64,000 nucleotides of DNA from assembly GCA_963833605.1 (NCBI GenBank), contig CAWHYZ010000003.1, positions 248,001 to 312,000 on the forward strand, written 5' to 3'. The notes under the pieces were generated by a model. It was not told where the DNA came from and did not search any database. It worked only from the letters and a program-made list of their open reading frames with translations. The DNA is from JAFAXD01 sp963833605 (lineage in GTDB: Bacteria > Pseudomonadota > Alphaproteobacteria > Rhizobiales > Xanthobacteraceae). Within the stretch, counting starts at the first letter, position 1; every line of letters begins with the position of its first letter. This document shows positions 53,401-62,377 of this stretch, piece after piece. A program made the position numbers and the translations under genes.

Positions 53401-53514
53401 GGCCCGAAGGCCGGCGGTCCCAACTACCTGCGGCGGTTTGCCGGCGAGCAGACGGTGACCATCAATACCGCGGCGGCCGGCGGCAACGCGAGCCTGCTGG
53501 CGCAGGATGATTGA
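50402..53514 (+). pseudogene. putA: Bifunctional proline dehydrogenase/P5C dehydrogenase PutA, many frameshifts
   Basis: About 1037 residues, normal for PutA. It oxidises proline to P5C (FAD) and P5C to glutamate (NAD). Readable pieces in order: LHEYSLSTKEGLALMVLAEA, LVSASAWALGLSARIVERA, TIEEALARAGATTASFCYSY, GISVKLSALHPRYEAVARER, LMVRLVKGAYWDTEVKRAQE, ATHNALTVASVIEEAGG, then the aldehyde dehydrogenase half with FVCISPWNFPLAIFSGQI, LIAETGGINAMIVD (Glu) and SAGQRCSALRLLCVQED (catalytic Cys). From about 50,730 to 53,020 the frame changes at least a dozen times, mostly by one inserted base, without in-frame stops within pieces; both flanks are clean. No N-terminal ribbon-helix-helix domain, so it is not its own repressor. 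Confidence 0.88.
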
Positions 53515-53629
53515 TTGATCGCGGGCTCCGCCGCAATCCGGTTCGGCGCAGCAAATGCGACCAATCAGAACTCGTGGCCGGCAAGGCGCCGTTAACCATT
53601 TGCGCAAGCGATCGCGTTAAGCTCGGACG

Positions 53630-54013
53630 ATGACCAATTCGCTCGACCGCCTGCACGAGGCCGTGCTGGCCGCCCGCCACGTCGTTCCGGCGTTGTCGCG
53701 CACCGCGCGACTGCTGCACGCCGGGCGCTCCAAGGTCGCCAAGAAGTTCGGCGAGGAGGCGTTCGAGGTCGTCATCGACGCGCTCAACGGCAGCCGCGAT
53801 GCGCTGGTGCGCGAGAGCGCCGATCTGCTCTATCACCTGGTCGTGCTGTGGGTCGCAAATGGCGTTGCGCCGCGCGACGTGTGGCGGGAAACCGACCGGC
53901 GCGAGCAGCTGTTCGGCATTGCGGAGAAGCTGCGCAAGGGGCGGGACGACGAGGTGCGCCGCAAGATTGCGGCATCCACGCGACATCTGGGCAAGAGCCG
54001 CCGGCGCGCCTGA
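53630..54013 (+). CDS. hisE: HisE-like phosphoribosyl-ATP pyrophosphatase family protein
   Basis: 127 residues of the all-alpha NTP pyrophosphatase (MazG/HisE) superfamily. The metal-binding pattern is present: KKFGEEAFEVVIDAL and ESADLLYHLVVLW. HisE hydrolyses phosphoribosyl-ATP in histidine synthesis. No other his genes are near, and the position after putA is unusual, so this may be a second copy or a paralogue with another nucleotide substrate. A partial copy lies directly downstream at 54140-54290. Confidence 0.8.
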   Translation: MTNSLDRLHEAVLAARHVVPALSRTARLLHAGRSKVAKKFGEEAFEVVIDALNGSRDALVRESADLLYHLVVLWVANGVAPRDVWRETDRREQLFGIAEKLRKGRDDEVRRKIAASTRHLGKSRRRA

Positions 54014-54049
54014 GCAGGGCGGCCATCGCGGCGAATGAATGCCCGTCCG

Positions 54050-54102
54050 CTACCCTCCCCCTTGTGGGGGGTCGGCGCGAAGCGCAGGTGTGGGGGAGTT
54101 GT
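54050..54102. repeat. REP-like palindrome between hisE-like gene and its partial copy
   Basis: TACCCTCCCCCTTGTGGGG resembles the left end and GTGTGGGGGA the right end of a common repeat type with inner GCGCGAAGCGC pairing. It lies at the junction of the duplication. Confidence 0.5.
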
Positions 54103-54139
54103 TGAACCGCTATCCGCAGCGACGACCTCGGCCGGATCA

Positions 54140-54290
54140 AACGAGGCGGCATTCGAGGTCGTCGTCGACGCGCTCAACAGCAGCCGCGATGCGCTGGTAC
54201 GCGAGAGCGCCGATCTGCGCGATCAACTGGTTGTGGGTCGCAAGCGGGGGTTGCGCCGCGCGACGTGTGGCGGGAAACGGACCGGCGCGT
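54140..54290 (+). pseudogene. Partial duplicate of the HisE-like gene
   Basis: About 150 bases repeat the middle of 53630-54013 (from the AFEVVIDALNGSRDALVRES segment to DVWRETDRR) with scattered differences and small deletions. Both ends of the gene are missing, and the frame breaks after LRDQLVVG. It is not functional. Confidence 0.8.
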
Positions 54291-54359
54291 CCCCCGATCA
54301 AATCGGGGGACGCGTATGACGATAGAGAGTGTGGCGATTTAAACCGAGTGAAACACGCT

Positions 54360-55771
54360 TTAGCGTCCGCCCGCGGCCGTACGCCAACCCTGATGATAGG
54401 TCTCGCGTGCCTGCTGGCCGTAGGGTGTCGGCCCCACCGTCACCCGCATTTCCAACTGCTTGTGGCGCTCGACGGTCGACTTCTTCGTGCCGCCGTTCTC
54501 CTCGCCCCAGAGCAGCGTGAGCTGGGTGCCCGGCTTGGCGTATTGCTCCTCGACGAAGCCGAGCGACAGCATCTTGCGTTCGTTGTAGCTGTAACCGCTG
54601 AACATCGAAGCGCCGACAGCCTTGCCGCCGCTCATCACGGCATCGAACGAGCTTGATGCGTAGTTCGACAGCGGCAAATCGATGAATTTGTAGTTTTCGC
54701 CGGCGGGCGCGAACATCGACTGCAGCACCTTGACGACGTCCTGGTCATTCCAGGCAAACGTCACCTTCTTGCGGTGCACCTTTCCTTCCATCGCCTGCAG
54801 CGCCTCCTTGCCGATGAAATCATGGTCGAACTTCGTAAACGAGGCGTAGCCCAGCTCGTGCGGCGAGGCATAATAGTCTTCGATCTTATCGGACACGAAG
54901 CTGCCGCCGAGCGACGCGTTGGCTTCATAGCTGGTCCCCGGCAGCCATTCCCGATAGGCCTTCATCTTCTCGCCGGTGTAGACCGCCGGCACGCGGCGAT
55001 GGGATCCAGCCCGACTCGAGTGTGTTGGTGGCGTAGGCGCGCGCGCCTACCTGGACCATGCCGAAATCCTTGCCGGCTTCGATGATCGCGGCGCGGATCT
55101 CTTCGCCTTCCGCATACGGCCCCCACACCTCCAATCCGGGAGCGCCGGCCATGCCATGGCGTAGCGCGCGCACTTTGCGCCCCGCGATACTGATGTAATC
55201 CATGTTGAAGAACTTGATATCCGGGAAACGGTCCGCCGTTGAGCTTGCGGATCACCTGCTCGGCGTTTGGCCCTTGGATCTGGTATCGGTAAAGCTTGCG
55301 AACGACCGGCTTGCCCATCGGACGTGACGGCGATCGGTCGTCATATTCCGTCGACACGTCGTATCCGCCGGTCTTGGCGTGAAATTCAATCCAATTGGCG
55401 GTGGGATTGCGCCCAACAAAAGCGAGGTCGTTCTCCGCCAGGTAAAACAGGATTCCGTCGCCAATCACATAGCCGTCGTGGCTGCAGGGTGCAAATTGCT
55501 TGGCTTTGTTGACGGCGAAATTCTTGAACGAGTTGGTCCCCAGATGGGAGAGCAGCTTCAGGGCATCGCGTCCGCGCACGAACAGATTGACCATGTGGTG
55601 GGACTGGTCGAAAAGGACGCAGGTGTCCGCCCATGCGCGCTGTTCGTCGCGCCAATTCGAAAACTCGGGAGCGACCACCGGATAGACGTAGGCGCCGATC
55701 TGCGAGTTGCGCAACATCTTGACTGGGTTGCCGGAAGCCTTGAGCGCCTCCTCCAAGTTCTTGTAGGCCAT
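54360..55771 (-). pseudogene. ligM: LigM-type tetrahydrofolate-dependent aromatic O-demethylase, frameshifted
   Basis: About 470 residues, the LigM/DesA length (aminomethyltransferase GcvT family). Highly typical pieces: MLRNSQIGAYVYPVVAPEFS, VLFDQSHHMVNLFVRGRDAL, TGGYDVSTEYDDRSPSRPMG, VRALRHGMAGAPGLEVWGPY, YREWLPGTSYEANASLGGSF and LTLLWGEENGGTKKSTVERH. LigM moves the methyl of vanillate or 3-O-methylgallate to tetrahydrofolate, giving 5-methyl-THF. Two +1 changes, near 55225 and 55000, break the frame. GGAGGAG precedes ATG 55771. A MetE-like methyltransferase gene lies upstream on the same strand. Confidence 0.85.
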
Positions 55772-56135
55772 GATGATCACTCTCCTCCCACTGATAGATC
55801 CAAGGTCGCGTCGCACGATAGCTCAACGCGCGCTTGATCGGAAGGGGAGGAACGGGAAGCAAAATTGCTCGCGGTGAACCACCAACCCCGAACCGCCGCT
55901 CGCGGCGATCCGTGATCAGGTCCGCGACAAGCGTTGCCCACACGACGGGGGTGAATGCGTGGGCACCACGCTGACCAGTGGCGCAGATCACGATCAGGAG
56001 CGCGCGCGATGCCCACCCTGCAGCCAATTCGAGTGGGATTGGCCTTGGCTCTGCTGAGCCTTGACGCGGCAATGATTTGAAAGCGCCCGATTGCACCCAT
56101 CACGCTCATGACACTATTTGCTCCATTCGGACGAA
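55772..56135. other. Intergenic region between the MetE-like and LigM-like genes
   Basis: About 360 bases. The ribosome site of ligM lies at its left end. I see no coding potential I can support, and no strong hairpin. The gap is long enough to hold a separate ligM promoter. Confidence 0.5.
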
Positions 56136-57258
56136 CTATGCGGTGCCCCAGACCTCGCGCGCGGTCTCTACGACCAACGCGAGCTTGCGCCATTGATCGT
56201 CCGCCGAGAGCGCATTGCCGCTGAGGGTGCTGGCAAACCCGCATTGCGGACTGAGCGCCAGGCGTTCGAGCGAAACGTATTTCGTCGCTTCTTCGATTCG
56301 CCGCTTCAGTTCATCCTTGGATTCGAGTTGCGACTTCTTGGTCGTGAGAAGCCCAAGCACGGCGACCTTGTTTCCCTGGATGTGCCGCAGCGGCTCGAAC
56401 GAGCCGCGCGCGCGGAGAATCATATTCGAGAAAGAAGCCATCGACATTCATCTCCCCGAAGACGACAGCCGCAACGGGATCGTAACCACCTTCCGCGATC
56501 CATGAACTTGCGTGATTTCCCCTGCACATATGCAGGCAAATCGTCATGTCCGCCGGCTTGCCGCGGACGGTTTCGTTCATCATGCGAACGTAGAGCGAAG
56601 GCAACTGGTCCGGGTCTTCGCCGATGGTACGAACATGGTCGCGCAGCTTTGGATCGCATAAGAACGGGAGGTTGGTGTCGTCGATCTGCAGGTAACGACA
56701 GCCAGCCGCATAGAGCGCAGCGATCTCCTCGCGAAATACCTGCGTCAAGTCTTCGAAGAACGCCTCGATATCCGGATAGATCGCCTTGTCGATCGCAGCC
56801 CGTCCGCCGCGAAAATGAATACACATCGGTGATGGAATTGCCTGCTTCGGCAACAATCCATGACGATCCGCGATCGATTTGAGCGCTTTGAAATCATCGA
56901 CTGCAAGCCCCCTGCTCCGTTTCACCTTCGCATGAACTTCAAATCTCGGCGGCGCAAATTCCACGTCGCCCTTCTCGTTGTGGAACTTCATGGGAAGCCC
57001 GCCGTGAATCTCCACCCCGTCGATCTTCTCGAGGAAATCCAGGAACCAGTGGCGGCGATGAAACTCACCGTCCGTACAGACGCGAAGTCCAACCTCCTTT
57101 TGCATTGCGACGGCGTCGGCGACGCAGCGGTTCTCGATGTCCCAAAGTGCCCGCGGGCTCAGTTTGCGCTGTTCGCACAGTGCACGTGCCTCGTGGATCT
57201 CCTTCGGCCGCAGCAGACTGCCGACGACGTCAGCCTTGAAAGGCGGCTTCGTACTCAT
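56136..57258 (-). pseudogene. Second MetE-like methyltransferase (catalytic domain only), frameshifted
   Basis: About 374 residues, paralogous to 18250-19374. Start MSTKPPFKADVVGSLLRPKE; zinc ligands as HMC in ICLHMCRGN and Cys in LALSPQCGFAST. A +1 change near 56415-56425 splits YDSPRAR from GSFEPLRHIQGNKVAVLGLL. Proteins of this form probably transfer methyl groups between folates and thiols. Here it precedes a LigM-type demethylase that generates 5-methyl-THF, a natural substrate for it. GGAGG precedes ATG 57258. Confidence 0.83.
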
Positions 57259-57634
57259 GGTTCATCCTCCTTCAATTTCTGACGGCCAGCGATTTCTCGT
57301 CCAACTGCAGATACCACAGCCAGTAAGTCTTGCGATCAGATTGCGCAAGATGTGAGCCGCCAGCAGCAGCGATGGCGATGCGGCAAACGCAGTAATGACG
57401 CCGCATGTCGTACTCGATGCGATAATCTACTCCCAGCTAAAATTGACATGTCGGCATTGGACGTTTTGATCTTGGCTGATCGGTTGCTGCAGCGCTTGCA
57501 GACGGTGGTTGACCCAATGTCGCCTGCCCTCGGGTTGAACCCGGGGGCAGGCTTTGTCCTGAAGATGCCCGTAGCAACCTCGCAGGACATGACGGCAGTT
57601 GCCGGGCGCTCGGGCGCGTCAAGCCCCGGCTTAG
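57259..57634. other. Intergenic region with a GC-rich hairpin
   Basis: No gene is convincing. GCCTGCCC...GGGCAGGC (57526-57556) forms a strong hairpin with CGGG/CCCG inside, lying after the stop of the minus-strand ATPase gene and probably ending its transcript although no T run follows. The part 57400-57450 is the least GC-rich and could hold a promoter. Confidence 0.5.
57526..57556 (-). terminator. Hairpin downstream of the RecA-like ATPase gene
   Basis: GCCTGCCC pairs with GGGCAGGC and CGGG with CCCG around a small loop. It lies about 80 bases after the gene's stop. No U tract, so factor-independent termination is doubtful. Confidence 0.4.
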
Positions 57635-59386
57635 TCAACCAGCCATCTGATCTCCCGACATCTGCCACAGCCAGCGTGCGCCGGGCCCGAAGCCCTCGCG
57701 CATCACGCTCACCTTGAGCGCGACGCGCGCGTCCCGCAGCGGCTTGCATTGGCTGACCGGCTGGTTGGCCCGCAGCAGACCCGCGAGGCGCGCCTCGCGT
57801 TCGATGTCGGCGACCTGCATCGCGCCGCTGCCCTTGAGCAGCGTGCTCAGGAACGCCTCCGCGTCGGCCATCGCGGTGTTGCGCGTGTGGCGGGCGAGGA
57901 TCTCGCGGGCGGTCAATGCACTGCGCGCCTCTTCCCAGAGCACTGCCGATCCGATCACGCCGGGCTTGACTTCGCGCCCTGTGATGCGAAACGCCAGCGT
58001 GCCGGGATCTGTCGCGATATTGTTCTTCACCTGCAGCAGCAGCCGGCGATTTTCGTCGGCCGGGTCGGTCTGCACCAGGTAGGAGGCGCGCGCCGCCGCG
58101 TTGAAGGCAATCGAGCCGATGAAGTGATCCCGCGGATGAGGGGACAGGTTCTTTGGCGGATGTGTGATCGCGACCACCGCGATGCCGTGGCGGGCCGCGA
58201 GCGTGGCCAGCGGCTGCAGCAGTTCGCGCACGCGCGCATTGCCATTGGCGTCGACGCCGCCCAGGAAGGCGCTGATCGGATCGATGATGAGCAGCTGGAC
58301 TTTGCCGAGTTCCTTGATGGCGAACTCCGGCATGGCAACATCGGTGCGTAGGTTGAGGGAGCGGCGTTTGGTATTTTCGCAAACGTTCGAGAGAAGCCCC
58401 ACCTGCTCGAGGTCGGCGCCGGCCGCCATCAGCCGCGGCACAATGGTATCGTGCTCATCGTCCTCAGCCGATAGAATGATCGCCGAGCCGCGCGGCGCAG
58501 CGCCTTCTCCGCACGGCCATGGTCCACCGGTGGTCACCGCGGCGACCAGGGCCATCGCAAGCGTCGATTTGCCGGTGCCGGCCGCGCCCCCGATCAGCGA
58601 CAGTTTGCCGAGCGGCAATCGGCGATCCCACAGCCAATGCACATGGTCGGGCTCGAGCTCGGCCGCGAGCGGCAAGGTCGTCAGCACGCGCAACCGCGGC
58701 ACCGGCCCGTTAGGCTGCTCCAGCCTTTTTTTCTCGAGACGGTCCTTCATGTCCTGATCGCCCCAGCGTTCGCGCCGGCGCAGGCCGCGGTTGTAGGCCC
58801 AGGAGTTCGTTCCACCGTCCTTCTCGCCGTTTGGCTCGCCGGAGGGGCCGTCGTTCCGGGACTCGTCGTCCTCATCCGCCGGGCCCTCGCGCTGCTCGAG
58901 CTCCTCTTCGCTCTCAACCTCGTCCGCATCATCAACATTGTTCGTCGTCTCGATCCGCAAAGGGACGGGAGTTTGCGCTGACGACACTTCGGCATGCGTG
59001 ATCGGTTCGGGCAGGGCAAGCGGCGCCATCGGCGTGGGCGCGACCGGAATCGCGAGCGGCGCGTCGGCGGCGCCGGGTGCCGGGGTCGCGGCGGCGTCGA
59101 GGCGCGCCCGCGCAACAGGGCCGCCCGCTGACGCGCGCTCCGCTTGGAGCCATCGGTGGACATGCGCCGTCAGGCTTTCGCCATTAAGCCGAGACGGGTA
59201 ACCGCTGGCCTGTGCCGCCTCGAGCAGGGCCGCGGACGCTTGCCACAGCGGAAGGTGCGCCATTGCGCCGAGCCTCATGGCTGCACCCGTCAATGTCGCT
59301 AGTTGCACATCAGGCTCAGTGCCGGCACCCGCAACAAGCGCGGTCTCGCGGGCGAGTGCGGCCTCGAGGTCGTTGGTTTGCGGCAC
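57635..59386 (-). CDS. RecA/RepA-like AAA ATPase (AAA_25 type) of mobile-element character
   Basis: 583 residues. An N-terminal helical region is followed by an acidic low-complexity linker (EVESEEELEQREGPADEDDE, about residues 155-195) and a RecA-fold ATPase: Walker A LIGGAAGTGKSTLAMALVAA near residue 263, SAIILSAEDDEHDTIVPRLM, and Walker B QLLIIDPISAFLGG, then VVAITHPPKN and HFIGSIAFNAAARASYLV. This is the RepA/phage-type helicase or loader group found on plasmids, prophages and genomic islands. No integrase, origin or other replication gene is visible, so it may be the last trace of an island. Confidence 0.82.
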   Translation of the reverse strand: MPQTNDLEAALARETALVAGAGTEPDVQLATLTGAAMRLGAMAHLPLWQASAALLEAAQASGYPSRLNGESLTAHVHRWLQAERASAGGPVARARLDAAATPAPGAADAPLAIPVAPTPMAPLALPEPITHAEVSSAQTPVPLRIETTNNVDDADEVESEEELEQREGPADEDDESRNDGPSGEPNGEKDGGTNSWAYNRGLRRRERWGDQDMKDRLEKKRLEQPNGPVPRLRVLTTLPLAAELEPDHVHWLWDRRLPLGKLSLIGGAAGTGKSTLAMALVAAVTTGGPWPCGEGAAPRGSAIILSAEDDEHDTIVPRLMAAGADLEQVGLLSNVCENTKRRSLNLRTDVAMPEFAIKELGKVQLLIIDPISAFLGGVDANGNARVRELLQPLATLAARHGIAVVAITHPPKNLSPHPRDHFIGSIAFNAAARASYLVQTDPADENRRLLLQVKNNIATDPGTLAFRITGREVKPGVIGSAVLWEEARSALTAREILARHTRNTAMADAEAFLSTLLKGSGAMQVADIEREARLAGLLRANQPVSQCKPLRDARVALKVSVMREGFGPGARWLWQMSGDQMAG

Positions 59387-59975
59387 GCATGCGACGGCGC
59401 CCGGAATCCCGGGCCCACATCAGGAGATGTGGTCACGTGAACATCCTTTTGGTTTGAGAGGGCCGTTCGCACATCGTCGCGAACGTTACGCGCTGTCGTG
59501 GCCGCTCATCTGTTTGCAGAGGCTCAGTGCGGGCACACGACGCGACCGTAGCAAACCGACATACGTGTTGCTTATTACTTGTCAAGCTGGGATTTCTGTT
59601 CGACCTCCGATCAGTTTTTGCATTCGCGGGCGACCCAGTATGCTGCAGCAGATCGGGTCGTCCGGGATGACTGGATCACCGCTTGCGGGGTGCCCCTCGC
59701 GGGTGATGACTCCGTGGGGAGAGGATTGCTTTCCCCCACTCCCAACGTCCAAAAGCAAAACGCCCCGAAGCCGGCCGGCCCCGAGGCGCACTGATCAACG
59801 CTGGCAATCCGACTGCCCTGCGTCCCGGCGAGGGCATCTATGGAGAAAAAGGGCAGCTAGCGCGTCGCGCCGACGAGCGCGTTGCCAGCGCCTCTGAAAT
59901 CGGGATCGGGCCCGATGCTTGAGCCGGATGGCGTGCCGGCCTACAAACGCAAAACTGTCGTCGATACATGAAACG
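59387..59975. other. Intergenic region upstream of the SBP-UPF0126 gene
   Basis: Nearly 590 bases without a gene I can support. The part 59560-59650 is less GC-rich. GGCGAGGGCATCTATG at 59827-59842 recurs exactly at 61606-61621, on the other side of the next gene. Confidence 0.5.
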
Positions 59976-61552
59976 ATGAAGCATCTTTCTCCGCACGCGC
60001 GCCGGGCAAAGCCTCGCCACGTTGGCTTGCTGTTGTTGCTGTTCGCGCTCGCCGGGCTCCCCCTCATCAGCGCTGCCGCCGCCCAAAATGCTGTTGCGCC
60101 CACCCCCGCTTCGCCGGCGCTAAGCCACGACCCCGATCGGCTGCGCGGCGGCTGGTATCCGTGGGACCCCTATCAGTATCGCGACTACCGGCGCGGGGTT
60201 CCGGTTCTGACCGGCTTCGACGTGGAAATCGAGCGCGCGCTGGCGCGCCGCATGGGCGTTGAAATTATGCTGCCGGAAATCGCCTGGAAGGACCACCTGG
60301 CGGCGCTCGGTGCTGGAACTGCGGATATTGCTGCTGGCGCAACGGCGAGCGAGGCGCGCTCTGCCTACGCCTATTTCTCAAAACCTTATCGAACCGAAAC
60401 CGACGTTTTGATCCTGCCGACAGGCGCCGGCGGGCGCTACTCTTTCACCACGATTCCGGAGATGCTCGACACGTTCGTGCGCGAGAAATTCCGGCTCGGC
60501 GTCGTTGCCGGCTTCGTCTACGCCGATGAGCGCGTCAATGCCTTCATCCAGGACCCGCGCACCGGGAGCAGATTTTCCCGGTTGCAACCGATACCGATAA
60601 CCTCCGAAATCTGCTGGGCGGCGTGATCGACGGCTTCCTCGCCGATCGTATGACGGCCGCCACCACGGCGTGGCGCCGCAACGAAGGTGCTCGAATCGAA
60701 GAACATCCGCTGCGCTTCGCGGCGGATATTCATTTCATGCTCAGCCGCGCGACGCAGACGCCCGAAACGGTCGCTCGCCTCGATGCCGCCATCGATGAGC
60801 TCAAGCGCAGCGGAGAATTTCGCCGCATCGCCGATTTCTACGCCTTGCCGGTGCTGATCAACCAGACCCTCGACCGCCAGTGGTTCTACATTCTCGTGCT
60901 GGTGGGGACTGCGGCTTTCGCTCTCTCCGGCGTGGTGCTCGCCTATGCGGGTCGATACACCTTGTTCGGAGCGCTGGTTCTCGCGAGCTTGCCGGCGGTG
61001 GGCGGCGGTGTCGTGCGTGATCTCGTGTTGCAGCGGGATCCGTTGGGAGTCGTGCGCGACCCGGCCGCCCTGCTGACGGTGTTCGGCACCGTACTGGCCG
61101 GCATGATTGTCATCAAAACAATGTCGCGCGTGCACGCCGGACTGTTGATGAAACGCCTGGAAGCGAATGCGCTCATCGGAACCCGGCTGATCGAAATGTT
61201 CGACGCCATCGCGCTTGCGGCCTTCACGGTCGTCGGCGTCGTGGTCGCGCTTGATACGCGGGCGCAGCCGCTTTGGCTGTGGGGACCGATCGCGGCCGTC
61301 CTCACAGGTTCGTTCGGCGGCCTGATGCGCGACCTGTTTCGTCATGACCGCGTCGTCGCCAACCTGCGTGGCGAACTCTACCCGGAGATTGCCGCTGTCT
61401 GGGGGCTGGCGCTCGCGTTGTTCCTGCAGTGGGAGGGCGCGCGCCTGCAGACCGATGAGATCAGGCTGGGCGTAATCGTCACGCTGCTGGGCGTATTCCT
61501 GACCCGGATGGCTGCGATTGCGCGCGGCCTGAAAGGTTGGTCCTATGTCTGA
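59976..61552 (+). pseudogene. Fusion of a solute-binding (SBP_bac_3) domain and a UPF0126/TRIC-like membrane domain, frameshifted
   Basis: About 525 residues. Signal peptide (GLLLLLFALAGLPLISAAAA), then a periplasmic type II binding domain (residues about 45-290: TGFDVEIERALARRMGVEIM, AGTADIAAGATASEARSAYA, RIADFYALP). It is joined to a seven-helix UPF0126 unit of two halves (LVGTAAFALSGVVLAYAGRY, GALVLASLPAVGGGVVRDLV and FDAIALAAFTVVGVVVALDT, GSFGGLMRDLFRHD). The frame changes near 60568-60574; adding one base to GAGCAGATT restores GSQIFPVATDTDNLRNLLGG. UPF0126 resembles TRIC cation channels, so a ligand-gated channel is conceivable. Confidence 0.83.
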
Positions 61553-61605
61553 ACCGACCGGTCGCGCGCTTCCATGACAGTACGACCATAGATGCCATCC
61601 GCCCT

Positions 61606-61642
61606 GGCGAGGGCATCTATGAGGCAAAAGGGCATCTATGGT
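61606..61642. repeat. Copy of a short repeat flanking the SBP-UPF0126 gene
   Basis: GGCGAGGGCATCTATG here equals 59827-59842, followed in both by a related AAAAGGGCA. Another GGCATCTATGG follows at once and an inverted CATAGATGCC precedes at 61588. Confidence 0.6.
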
Positions 61643-61770
61643 GCGGCGTGAAAGGTTCGGGCGCGTGAAAGTGCCGCAGGTCGGCGGCCGAAAATCTCGG
61701 CACGCGGGAGGCGTCGGCCCACGGCGCGAGCGTCGGTAGACTTTCCGCAACCCCGCCGCTAAGCACGTGC

Positions 61771-62352
61771 ATGCTTCGCAGCGCGTATAACTGGTGCATC
61801 GCCGCCGCCGACAAGCCATACGCGCTGTGGCTGATGGGCGCGATCTCGTTTGCCGAGAGCTCGTTCTTTCCGATCCCGCCGGACACCATGCTGATCCCGA
61901 TGTCGCTCGCGCATCCCAAGCGCGCGTGGTCATACGCGACGCTCTGCACGATCACATCGGTCGCTGGCGGCGTGCTCGGTTACGCGATCGGCGCGCTGCT
62001 TTACGACACCGTCGGACATTGGCTGATTTCGCTCTACGGTTACGGCAACAAGGTCGCGGAGTTCCGCGAGGCCTACGCCACCTGGGGCACGTGGATCATT
62101 TTGCTCAAGGGCGTAACGCCGATCCCCTACAAGATCGTCACCATCACGTCGGGGTTCGCCGGCTATAACATCTGGTTGTTCATCATCTTTTCGTTCATAG
62201 CCCGCGGCGTGCGGTTTTATCTGGTCGCATTTCTGCTCAACCGATATGGCGAGCAGGCGCGCGCAACCATCGAGGAGCGGCTCGGCCTCTGGGTCCTGGT
62301 CGGTGTTTTGGTAATTGCCGCCGGGATTGCCGCCGCGTTCTATCTGTTCTAG
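61771..62352 (+). CDS. DedA/VTT-domain membrane protein (YqaA-like)
   Basis: 193 residues with about five membrane segments. Typical DedA/VTT features: ISFAESSFFPIPPDTMLIPM, VAGGVLGYAIGALLYDTVGH and the conserved GVTPIPYKIVTITSGFAGYN with the re-entrant loop, then FIARGVRFYLVAFLL. The family contains undecaprenyl-phosphate or lipid flippases and membrane-stability proteins; YqaA-like members are poorly known. It precedes the secreted Pro-rich protein gene by 25 bases. Confidence 0.88.
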   Translation: MLRSAYNWCIAAADKPYALWLMGAISFAESSFFPIPPDTMLIPMSLAHPKRAWSYATLCTITSVAGGVLGYAIGALLYDTVGHWLISLYGYGNKVAEFREAYATWGTWIILLKGVTPIPYKIVTITSGFAGYNIWLFIIFSFIARGVRFYLVAFLLNRYGEQARATIEERLGLWVLVGVLVIAAGIAAAFYLF

Positions 62353-62377
62353 TTTTCGGCGGGTCGAACAGGCGAGA

